A stretch of 64,000 nucleotides of DNA from Owenia fusiformis (lineage: Eukaryota; Annelida; Polychaeta; Sabellida; Oweniidae): the NCBI GenBank assembly GCA_903813345.2, contig CAIIXF020000012.1, positions 8,638,432 through 8,702,431 of the forward strand. The letters run 5' to 3'. Positions within the stretch are counted from its first letter, which is position 1. Each line of letters opens with the position of its first letter. Positions 56,601 through 64,000 of this stretch are shown here, one piece after another. The notes below the pieces were generated by a model. The model made no database searches, was not told the origin of the DNA, and saw nothing but the letters and a program-made list of their open reading frames with translations. The position numbers were made by a program, and so were the translations under genes.

Positions 56601-59050
56601 GCAGAGTTGTTTGTATTACATGATACGTTCATTTTTATAGAAGTGTCGCCATCTTTTAAATCAATAGTAATTTAAAACATGCACTTTGTTTAACATGTGC
56701 ATGCAGGTCTAATGATCTCTGAACTTCAAATGCTTTTTTCTATGTGAGTTACTTTTTTCTTGGTTCAATTAAAGCAAATCAAACTTTGTGTCATATTTGA
56801 GCGAGTGTGTGAGTAACATGTTTCAATGATTATTTTTTATTTTTTATTCTAAATTGAGTATAGTGCGCCTTTAATGAAATAATACAACTTGTTACAATAT
56901 GTCACAATGAATAGCAATGAATACAGTGGCCAAGCATCATATAAAATTACTGTTGATTTTTCAAATTTGATATTTTTTGAGCTCCACCTTATTTCATCAC
57001 CGGTTACCTTAGTACGAAAATAATAGGATAGTGATGTCATAGAACAATGATATCTTCATGGTGTGATCCTATATGTTTGGGTCATATTGTGCAAAAAAGA
57101 CCCTAAGAAAGGAGTAAAAGTGGCAAAAATAGAGCCAACGATCCAGAAATTCTTGATCACCCCTCTTACTTAATATGACATGTTTTGAAAATAACTTCAT
57201 CTTTAGAACTCGGTGTTTGGCGATTTATCGTCACTATTGATTCCTTATGCTATTACTTACTTGAACACGTTAATGGTTGCCCCTTCCATTTTTTCGATGG
57301 TTTACAAAGCATCTTAGATGTTTGCGAGGGACCATACCCAGCAGCGCATTCAACCTTTATTTCTGTCCCACATTTTGTGCTATTACTTGAAGTTTTTGTG
57401 TTTGCTCCTGACTTTGGTCGTTCGCAGAAAATAGCTTTAATTGTGACAAATGAATTAACCTATAGCTATATGCAAGGATCGCTTAGGGCTCACTTAACTC
57501 ATACGGGATTTTATGATCATCAGTAGTTTTATTTTAGATTATTGCGGGTTACATGATGAATAAAAGATCAAATAATCAAAATAACAGTATTTATTTATTT
57601 CCATTTAAAGCATGGTATATATCACTTGAACACAAAAGTACAAATTGCTTACGGATGCACGCGCTCCTTAATGGAGACCATTGTCCTCTAATGCATTTAA
57701 TTTTCTTGGGACCAACTAGTCTGTGACAGCTGAAACACTTTATTGTCATCTCAGAACATCCCCTCTTAGAACATTTCGGCTCGATATTTCCATATTGAAG
57801 GGAAGCAGATATACGGGAACAGAGCTACGTTTCAGGGAAACATTGAATAAGATGTCAGTGCAAAATGACAATGTATGACATACAAATAAAATGTATTCGC
57901 CTCAATTTCCCTCGTTTAAAGGGGCAATAAGGACTGTAGAGAAAATAGGAAAGTTTTTTCATTTTTTCTGAGCTATCAAGGCAACATTTGGTTTAACATC
58001 TTCTTTGACATACCTATTTTCTTAAAATGTATGGATAAATTATCAATTTCAGCATTAAGAAGTGTAAATTCAGTTCAAAGCTTGAAAAAGGGGACTTCCA
58101 CTTTTATATTTTTAAGATCCACCATGTTTCAAGAGGAATATTAGCTAAAATAATGTTTATCTAGGGGGTTTCTTTGTAGATAATAAAAATAGATGTTAGT
58201 CTTGATGAAATATCCAAACTTAAATATATTTTGACACTGGTCCATGATCGTTGAATGACCCCTCTGCACTAATTATTGCACCTTTAAACAGGGAGTCCCA
58301 AAAAGGACTTGTGATATACCATTTCGTTTATTAATTCTGGTCAAGTTCTTGCAGCATGTAAATTATTTTTACGATTAGAAAAGTTCGAAATATTAATATT
58401 TATATATATAGTAATATTTGTATTTTGAAGGTATAATATTATGTCTGAAGTGTTTATTATTTTGGACATTGGAAACTATATGGACTAAAAACTATCTATA
58501 AAAAGTGCTTATCCTGTTTTCCTTCAAAACAAGTAGTCCGACAAGATTCATTTCATTTCGCAAATATGCGACAGTAATGATATTTGTTCAAAATAAATTA
58601 ATCAAATATATTAATCACTAATTTTGGGAAAATATGAATCATTACCCCATTTCACGTTTACGTAAATTAGCATAGATGAACATACGAGTCAAAAGCCAAT
58701 ATCATTTTTAATTTTAAGGATTTCGCACATTCCATTCTTTCAACAAAACATTATTTTAAACTAAGAATGTATAAAAGTTGTGATAAGAAATAGGTACCGA
58801 GCCCCTGTACAATAATCAAATACAAAAATAAATAAGCAACAATAGCCAGTTCTCGAGGACTAGACATATAATATGTAATTGAAAGTGCAATTGGACTGTT
58901 AGATAATTCAGAGGTTTAGCATCATCTATCGTGACCACCATAAACAGTTTATCTGAAGTTATTGTATCTTACCTGAGAGGTTACGATTTCAAATCCAAAC
59001 GTGATAATAAAAACAAGAAGAACACAGCGAATGCATGCGAATGCACCCAT
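35628..59050 (-). CDS. Secreted sushi(x7)-Ig-CILP-like mosaic protein, 12 exons
   Basis: Exons in transcript order: 59050-58973 (signal peptide), 57824-57653, 57434-57261, 46766-46578, 46089-45898, 44807-44580, 44286-44092, 41367-41170 (one sushi/CCP domain each), 41022-40726 ([10 protein letters not shown] cysteine-rich linker), 40554-40446 and 40201-40047 (one Ig domain: [23 protein letters not shown]), and 37933-35628 (CILP core). The total is 4293 nt, 1430 residues plus stop. All internal joins after the first are phase 1, the usual phase for shuffled extracellular modules. The core has a Cys-rich N-part, a carboxypeptidase-regulatory-like segment ([20 protein letters not shown]), [15 protein letters not shown], then a furin-like RRKR at 36926-36915 (residues about 999-1002) and a second half, as in cartilage intermediate layer protein precursors. 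Expected to be extracellular matrix or humoral. The 10.5-kb intron between the second and third sushi exons may hide additional symmetrical exons. The C-terminal exon is certain; the distant signal exon rests on phase and composition. Confidence 0.85.
38048..39986 (+). mobile_element. Full-length mariner with about 200-bp TIRs
   Basis: Starts CCAGGTCGTTCAATAAGTTC and ends with its complement GAACTTATTGAACGACCTGG, each flanked by TA (38046-38047 and 39987-39988). Inverted repeats extend to about 38245 and back from about 39790, far longer than the roughly 30 bp of classical mariners. It is inserted in the intron between the Ig and CILP-core exons of the minus-strand gene, in opposite orientation. 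Confidence 0.92.
38434..39681 (+). CDS. Mariner transposase, DD34D, split by one intron
   Basis: Exon 1 38434-39156 and exon 2 39301-39681 join in phase 0 (CAATG|GTAAGC ... TATTTCAG|GTTC) to give 367 residues. The N-terminal helix-turn-helix region includes [16 protein letters not shown] and TIYQWYQRF. Catalytic residues are [13 protein letters not shown] and APCDF, with 34 residues between the second and third Asp, the mariner signature. Without the join the first frame runs into 29 unrelated residues, so the 144-bp interval behaves as a spliceosomal intron. No disabling mutation was seen, so it may be active. Confidence 0.9.
42150..43600 (-). mobile_element. Decayed CR1-like LINE fragment
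   Basis: Minus-strand translation shows a reverse transcriptase in pieces: a WKISKIF/KARN-like region near 43.4-43.6 kb, [20 protein letters not shown] and YIYADDTSL near 42.77-42.87 kb, and a C-terminal stretch 42482-42147 ([22 protein letters not shown]). These match in order the intact LINE at 4.7-8.4 kb but are separated by frameshifts. It lies within an intron of the sushi-CILP gene, in the same orientation as the gene. Confidence 0.8.
43772..44012. mobile_element. MITE, about 241 bp, GGGAGGTTAAGTTAC ends
   Basis: Inverted terminal repeats GGGAGGTTAAGTTACACGTT and its near complement CCTGTAACTTAACCTCCC are followed internally by a second matching block (GTGCGTGAACG with CGTTCACGTAC). 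Non-coding; flank duplication not clear. Confidence 0.7.
45455..45826. mobile_element. About 372-bp repeat, inverted partner at 57.9 kb
   Basis: Bounded by TAAAGGTGCAACAATTAG and GCCTTGTTGCCCCTTTT, so its ends are short inverted repeats. The reverse complement matches 57921-58289 at most positions. Non-coding, in the intron between two sushi exons. Confidence 0.8.
47601..47846 (+). repeat. Tandem duplicate with exon-like block, copy 1
   Basis: Matches 48097-48370: AAGGTGCACTATTTGT, a TTACTGGTATATCATTGT block, a TTTTTAGGGTT acceptor-like site, TATAAAGCAGTGCTGTAGTT, then GTAAACTATG and TTTTATATAAAAAATAG. The acceptor/donor-like borders suggest a duplicated exon, though the enclosed frame has stops. 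Confidence 0.65.
48097..48370 (+). repeat. Tandem duplicate with exon-like block, copy 2
   Basis: Second copy of 47601-47846, offset by about 500 bp, with substitutions and small indels, and the same acceptor-like and GTAAACTATG borders. Confidence 0.65.
48609..49485. mobile_element. Foldback element with about 220-bp arms
   Basis: The left arm (about 48609-48836) and right arm (about 49270-49485) are diverged inverted copies. For example, CAGTCAAATCCGTTGATGTTTAGACC pairs with a copy near 49360-49390, and GACCCATGTTCTACCAAA pairs with one near 49270. The spacer of about 430 bp is non-coding. Confidence 0.75.
49648..49723 (+). repeat. Exon-like duplicated block, copy 1
   Basis: Bounded by TTATTCCAG and ATG|GTGAGTTAG. 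One frame is open ([13 protein letters not shown]...CKKM). The block recurs at 51712-51791. It may be an exon of the gene ending in the CXC-type exon, or a relic of one. Confidence 0.45.
50861..51709. mobile_element. Giant foldback palindrome, 849 bp, AGGA target duplication
   Basis: Arms of about 417 bp run from CACCCTATGCAGACAGAGCC (50862) to its complement ending at 51709, with a loop of about 15 bases at 51279-51293. They differ by scattered substitutions and small indels. AGGA flanks both ends (50857-50860 and 51710-51713). Both arms contain the same non-coding-looking 63-codon frame. It is inserted exactly at the acceptor of the second exon-like block. Confidence 0.88.
51712..51791 (+). 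repeat. Exon-like duplicated block, copy 2, interrupted acceptor
   Basis: Related to 49648-49723 (ACCTGGCAAGTTTTATC, GAGACACTA-CATGCAAGAAAATGGTGAG) but four bases longer, so the frames differ. Its polypyrimidine tract and CCAGG (50840-50860) are now separated from the block by the giant palindrome. Confidence 0.5.
52170..52884 (+). repeat. CTCAC/GTGAG-CCGTC repeat followed by two tandem units
   Basis: Begins AGCTCACATGGTGAGCTTTTG and a TCCGTCTGTC/CCGTGCGTCC stretch, a head found in many marine-invertebrate interspersed repeats. Two tandem copies of about 300-340 bp follow (52249-52586, 52588-52884), sharing TGTCAACAATAGTGGCA, TATGACTCCTGGTTCAAAAG, CAAATAATTTCAGGTGTC and TTTTCAGCCATTTTAGTTAAC. 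The family is not identified. Confidence 0.7.
52889..53092 (+). CDS. Cysteine-rich CXC-type terminal exon (partial gene)
   Basis: The frame after a possible TTGCAAG acceptor encodes [20 protein letters not shown], then DCKNPKGSC, then an acidic Ser-rich stretch (SDSSSSEDE), ending in TAG at 53090-53092. The spacing C.C...C...C.C..C resembles the CXC motif of tesmin/TSO1-like proteins and of cysteine clusters in some transposon-associated proteins. It lies on the plus strand inside a minus-strand intron. Upstream exons are uncertain: an ATG|GTAAGT first-exon end at 47045-47047 and the blocks at 47.7, 48.25, 49.65 and 51.71 kb are candidates. No Met precedes the motif in this exon, so it cannot stand alone. 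Confidence 0.5.
   Translation, partial: TRRCKCNSFNKECGPGCKCKDCKNPKGSCTLQVDFQSDSSSSEDERYILIRKMMTSKQNNEYIDYSK
53093..55637. other. AT-rich intron/spacer, nothing supported
   Basis: Possible 3' UTR of the CXC-type exon, with AATAAA near 54511. It contains a small imperfect duplication around 53966-54045 (GATATACTCCAGAAAA). No gene was recognised. Confidence 0.35.
55638..57173 (+). mobile_element. Decayed long-TIR mariner
   Basis: Diverged inverted ends of over 200 bp: 55638-55860 pairs with 56924-57173 (for example AAGGTGGAGCTC with GAGCTCCACCTT, and TTGAAAAATCAACAGTA with its complement). The interior at 56130-56290 translates to a mariner transposase remnant ([20 protein letters not shown], then a jump to LQDWVKRF) with stops and a large deletion. 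It is older than the intact mariner at 38 kb and a different family. Confidence 0.8.
57921..58289. mobile_element. About 370-bp repeat, inverted copy of 45.5 kb
   Basis: Reverse-complement copy of 45455-45826, starting AAAGGGGCAATAAGG and ending AATTATTGCACCTTTA. It lies between the signal-peptide exon and the first sushi exon of the CILP-like gene. Confidence 0.8.
58290..58972. other. Intron 1 of CILP-like gene, nothing else supported
   Basis: AT-rich with no recognised repeat ends or exon. The donor of the signal exon is at 58972-58971 (minus strand). Confidence 0.4.
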
Positions 59051-60299
59051 GTTGATTCAACCAGCAGAGCTCGTCTGGGGCGTATCAATTTTCATTTACG
59101 ATGATGTTGAAAACGCTTTATTACAAAGATTAATGTTATGCAATCTGTATTAATTTGTAAAATGTCGAATTAATACTGTTTAGTTTAAACCGCATTAGGT
59201 GCGTTAATTAACAGCTTAATTAAGATCCTAACTAACGAAATCGCCATGAGAACGAATAACATTAATTCAATTACGTGAACACAAACATTGTTTTTTAATA
59301 TGGGTATTATGATATGATTTTGATATTGCATTTAATCCTCCCTCACAGAGGAAGGCTTAAAACGATTATGAGTTTCATTTTAACCTTAAGGCAGAATTAG
59401 ATTTATATAGAGGTTGAAATGCAATATGTACAATTCACCTGCCAATGTATTACTTACAAGCTCAAATCTCGAAAGATCCGTGAAATATTATTATCAATTG
59501 GTGAATTATTGAATTTAAGATTCAAAATGCAAAAATGGGGGATGTTTAAATTCTCCCAAATAATAGAAACGGTAACCATAAAATAAAAAAATGAACGTAT
59601 TATTGTAAACATCATTTCAGTTTACAGTTTACACCTCGGTTATTTTTAGAAAATAGACATGACAAAAAATGATATGAGCCCAAAATATTCTGAAATTAAA
59701 ACCATTTTCGTCAATATCATTGTGGAGAGTCGTCTGTTGAATCCTTTCTAGTTCTGATTCTGCCTTTAATGCATGGATGTGTGACTAGCTATGAAATAAG
59801 CATGCAGGTCATGAAGTTAAAGGTAGTTCAATTTATTGCTGTTGTTGTTTTTATCTATCCATCTTGCATTTTCGACACCTTATCTGTGTTTATGACCCCT
59901 AAAGACATATGATGGACTTTTATTTTAAAGATTACCGACTAAATCATGGCAATCAATTTGCAAACCCACCACACTACTTTCGTATACAAATGTAAGATAG
60001 TCCAAGATTTGAGTTTCAAACTGACTGGTTATATAACAAAGAACGATGTGTATCCGCTGTGTTCAAAGAACGATTATATTAGAAGAACGGGTACCATGAA
60101 AATAATTGTCGATCAAACCAATTGATCACCAATAATGTGGCCGATAAACAATTATACATAACCCACTAGGTTTATACATATTATGTTGGATATACGCATA
60201 CATTTAAAAGATAAGTTGATTTTTGGAATGGACGTATAAAGGAGTTAATGTGTAAACGTATTAATTGGTTCCAAAAGAAAGGTTTGATCTGGGTTAACG
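59051..60299. other. Divergent intergenic region
   Basis: Between the 5' end of the CILP-like gene (-) and the putative first exon of the HYR-sushi gene (+). Promoters are expected here, but no convincing TATA or initiator was singled out. Confidence 0.4.
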
Positions 60300-63200
60300 A
60301 TGGTTTCATTATCGGATGAAGGAATACTATTGCGTATAGTTATACTAAAAATCTTATTTCGTCTGTCAGGTGAGTAATGACTACTCCTGAACATGGAGGA
60401 AATATTTTTGAAAACTTTGTATATAATACCACTTTTTCACATACTTTGATGAACTGATTAAAAATAACCAACTTAAAATTTGTGACACAATTTGTGACGC
60501 TTATATTTATTTAGAGAATGAATCAATATGAGAAAACGTGAGCCATTTTAAAATATTTGTATTTTACCAAAGAATGAATGACACTCCTGGGGTCACTTAA
60601 CATTTTTTTGAAAAATGCAATGTCGTTAATTTCCTTGATATGTAGGATCAAATTGTAGATAAATATGTATATTTTCAAGAAATAGCAATAAAAACATTCA
60701 AGATGACTGATATAAGTATATTTTGGTTGATTTGGGAGGTATGTATCACTTCCAGTGAAAATGTGAATTTTTTATCTGTCTCAGATTGTGTCATTCTATA
60801 CACTCATTGGATTAATATTTTGTGCACAGATTTAGTCATATTTCAATAGCCATTGAGTAGGGATTAGTTATGTTTGTAATTGTGTTGACCTACTTATTTT
60901 TACCTCCTTGCTTTGTTCATATAACACATGGTTCTTACCTAGAAAGTTATATGTAGTGAGAGAATAGTGTACTTCTTAGGTATTTCTTGATATATGTAAA
61001 AGATCTAATAGAGGACCAGGCGTTGTGCAAAAATGTAACTTTTATCGAATTTTCAGCATGAAATAAAATGATGTCAGCCATTTTGAAAATCCTTAGAGTG
61101 ATTGTGACAATTGTGTATTATATATTAAAATATATTTTCTCATTTCATATTATCATTTCATGAACTAATATTTATGCTTGCACTGAAGCATGACCTCTAG
61201 AGAAGCGTATATTTTACCATGGCTCTAAACAACATAATAACATTTAATTTCTTTAAAACACACATTCATATAAATCTATATGCAAAATTGAGATGATTGT
61301 TGTACAATCATTTAATCTTCATATGACAGGCCTCATTTTGTCAATGAATAATTCTTTTATAATACTATTATCACAGTTCACTGGCTGATCATACCAATGC
61401 TCATATTTAGAAATCCAGCTCAATTTTATTGCATATTGTGCAGAAGAAATGCAAGTCACAATCAGTAGGCGGAAAACAACATTTGCTAATAAAATGCCCA
61501 AAGCAAAGGGAACTGAATGAGTGAACTGCAATCACTCAGTAACCCCTATACGGAGACAGATATGTTGCCCCTTGTTCTTTCTCATTGTGATGTAAATTAA
61601 AAAGCTCAATATTCTTTTCTGACACATTTTTGCAAACTTTTTTGTAGACAATTCTCAATAAAGTATATTAATAAGATCACTCTTCAGTATTTTCTGCATT
61701 TTTGACTTGTTATATTTTATGCGTTTTCGAATATTGCCCATTATGCTTTGTCACTATTGCATAAGATAATACCAAAGGATCAATTTAAAAGTCTTAAAGT
61801 ACTGTAAATAATGATTATTTTGATAGTAAATAGAAACAGTGACAAAATAATGATGTGAAAAGAGTGATTTTCCTTCAAAAGCTCATTTTATACTTTTATT
61901 TTATCATTTTATATTTTATAGCTCAATTTTTCACCATGGGATTTTTATCGATTTGACCCATCTTATTATCTGAAAAATGTATTTCTTTTCTATAATATTT
62001 CTATATTTCATTTACTTCTGTTCCTTGGACCACACAAAAGATTTTACTTCGTGTAATCGTATGTATGAAAAGGGATATGATATAAGTATCCATACAGTAC
62101 TTTTAAATATGTCTTTTTGTCCTTTTTAATCTTTACAGTTGCTTGCAATAGGAATTCTCCAACAAAACTTGGTAAGTAACATTTATCAATACTTTCGAAA
62201 GCAATACTTCATTACATCAGAATTATTTGAGAGAATATTAATATCTAAATTACCATGTTGTAAACAAAGTAGGGAAATTGAATACCTAAAAGTAAAAAAG
62301 TATATATAAAAGTGCACCGCGACATTTTTAAAAACCAATGATGCACTGGACAAAGGAAAATAACAAAAAACGTCATGGAGAACAAAATCAACCATGTATA
62401 CGATCGTATGTAATATATCCAAGCAAGTTTGTTAATTCCCGAGATTGTAATCATACTTATGGTGACTCCTATTTTCAGGTTCTTGTTTATCACTTACCTG
62501 TCCACCAGACATCAAAATAACTGCTTCGGAAAACAAATCCAATGTCTCTATAATGTGGGATCTACCAAAAGCCACCTGCGCGTAAGTAAAACTAGAGAGT
62601 GGTGTCTCACATTTATCTATATGTTTCTGCTTGCCTAGTTATGGTCATGATTTGATATTCTATTTCATGATATATATATTGCAACATAATGAGCAAAGAT
62701 TCTATAGGACAATCTAATTTTATAAGCTCAACTTTGACAACTTTAATTAACTCTAATTTGTTTACTAGGTCGTTCAATGAGTTTGTCTTTATAAAACTGT
62801 CTATGGATCTCGTACCTTGGAAAAGCGAAATGGTTGATGTTTCATTTTGGGATACACCGATTCGTAACTCGAAATATTGTGTGTGATAATTACTTCAAGA
62901 AATGTAATCACTTTTCTTATTAGTCACGGTGTGTACCAGATAGTTGGTTTGGAAAGAGGCTCTGTGATGGAGGCCGGGTCTCATGATGTTCGGTATAGAG
63001 CCACCGATGAGAGGGGTCTCACGGCAGACTGTTCATTCAATATGAATATAACAGGTATGTCGTGGAAAACAAGGATGGTAATATGCACCTTTCTCTTCCT
63101 TAAATCAAATGCTCAACAATAACACGTCCATGTCTTTTATTTAGACCCTTGGTACGTAATTATAGCTTTATTTTCCTTTCACCGCTTCAGAATGCTCAAT

Positions 63201-63404
63201 AATAACAGGTTCAATGTCTTCTAGTTATACGTTGCCCTAAATTGGAGTACCCAAACAATGGAGTTGTAAGATGCACCAACCAGAATGACTTCCTTTGGGG
63301 TACAAGGTGTGAATTGAGCTGCCATCTTGGCTTCATGCTTATTGGGACTCCACAATTCACATGTTCATCTGATGGGCACTGGTCCCCAGTACCAACTTGC
63401 AAAG
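60300..63404 (+). CDS. HYR-sushi secreted protein, 5' part, gene continues past window
   Basis: Candidate exons: 60300-60369 (ATG, hydrophobic GILLRIVILKILF, possible signal), 62139-62171, 62479-62581, 62924-63054, 63225-63404. Phases agree throughout (1,1,2,1,1). The joined product has CLSLTCPPDIKITASENKSN, VSIMWDLPKA, then GSHDVRYRATDERGLTADC, a complete HYR (hyalin repeat) domain. A sushi domain with four cysteines follows (RCPKLEYPNNG...WSPVPTCK). The last donor (AAAG|GTAAAT) shows that more exons follow. Such modules occur in extracellular adhesion or recognition proteins; specific identity is unknown. The HYR and sushi exons are solid. The first two small exons rest on phase and splice sites only. 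An extra in-phase block at 62769-62882 may be a cassette exon. Intron 1 (60370-62138) shows nothing else. Confidence 0.75.
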
Positions 63405-63618
63405 GTAAATTTACAATCTTTACGAAACCAAATCCAACTCTGCTAGTTAAAAAGTAAGAAAACTACTGTAGAATGAATATTTAGCCCAAAAACGAAAATA
63501 AGTTTATACAGTTAGTCACATCACGGCCATCCTTTCAGATTGTTTGAGGCTAACTTAAATTACGCATTGAACAAACTAAGCAGTCGGCATTTTTAAGTTA
63601 ATTGTTTCGCCAAATATA

Positions 63619-63806
63619 CAGGGTGGGCCAAAAAACAATACCCAACTTCAAATCAGGATAAAAATAGTTATGTTCAAAATGGTACATTGACTTATACTGT
63701 ATATCATTTTAAAGGTTGAATATTTTCAAACATAGCAAATATGTACCATATTGAACGTAACTATTTTTATCCTGATTTAATGTTGAGTATTTTTTGGCCC
63801 ACCCTG
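63619..63806. mobile_element. Mariner-type MITE, 188 bp, TA target site
   Basis: Ends CAGGGTGGGCCAAAAAAC and its near complement TTTTTTGGCCCACCCTG, flanked by TA on both sides. The arms of about 80 bp continue with AATCAGGATAAAAATAGTTA and partner. Non-coding; probably mobilised by a mariner/Tc1 transposase not in this window. Confidence 0.85.
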
Positions 63807-64000
63807 TATATGCATATTGTATACGTCTTATGGATAAAGAAATAGGAAATTGAGATTAATCAAAAGGAAAGCACAAGAAAAAGAAAAGAACTGTTCCACT
63901 ACAACTTGTGTTCTCAGTTGGTCATTGTATAATTTAGGTGTGACAAGTAGTGAGTAACAGGCAATGTCTGAACTTAAATAAGAACTTCCTAGGGTTGCTA

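Noticed and set aside
62793-62886. Exon ending at ACACCGATTC|GTAAC
   Set aside because: It leaves phase 1 and creates a stop when joined to the HYR exon at 62924.

Overview
This is an AT-rich piece of animal nuclear genome. Every protein gene is split by GT-AG introns with consistent phases, and the proteins are extracellular animal types: ecto-5'-nucleotidase, a cholinesterase-like enzyme, and sushi, Ig, CILP and HYR modules. Introns and spacers are crowded with CR1-like LINEs, mariners, piggyBac-like and other MITEs, and foldback elements. HYR/sushi proteins, long-TIR mariners and a CTCAC...GTGAG/CCGTC-type short repeat suggest a marine invertebrate (deuterostome or spiralian). The sequence alone does not fix the phylum.

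Layout. 0.6-1.1 kb: broken C2H2 zinc-finger exon (-). 2.4-17.9 kb: ecto-5'-nucleotidase copy A, 9 exons on the minus strand; its last intron but one holds a full-length LINE ORF, and its second and first introns hold G-rich tandem repeats, twin promoter-like modules and hairpin MITEs. 17.9-21.0 kb: divergent spacer with a piggyBac-type MITE. 21.0-26.8 kb: copy B of the same gene, 9 exons on the plus strand, head-to-head with copy A. 27.75 kb: long hairpin. 28.3-34.4 kb: 10-exon GPI-anchored cholinesterase/carboxylesterase-like gene (+). 35.6-59.1 kb: 12-exon minus-strand gene joining a signal peptide, seven sushi domains, a cysteine-rich linker, one Ig domain and a CILP core with a furin-like site. 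An intact mariner, a decayed LINE, several MITEs, an 849-bp foldback palindrome and a plus-strand CXC-type exon lie in its introns. 60.3 kb to beyond 63.4 kb: 5' part of a HYR-sushi gene (+), followed by a mariner-type MITE.

Function. The nucleotidases and the esterase all carry N-terminal signal sequences and C-terminal hydrophobic tails typical of GPI anchoring, so three neighbouring genes encode cell-surface hydrolases (AMP to adenosine; ester hydrolysis). The two flanking mosaic genes encode secreted matrix or recognition-type proteins. No classical prokaryotic or defence system is present. The most unusual items are the sushi-Ig-CILP fusion, the intron-containing long-TIR mariner, the LINE with a 2A-like motif, the perfectly identical promoter-like mobile modules, and the giant palindrome inserted at a splice acceptor. 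Exon joins were derived by hand from frame, splice dinucleotides and paralogue comparison; none is backed by transcripts.
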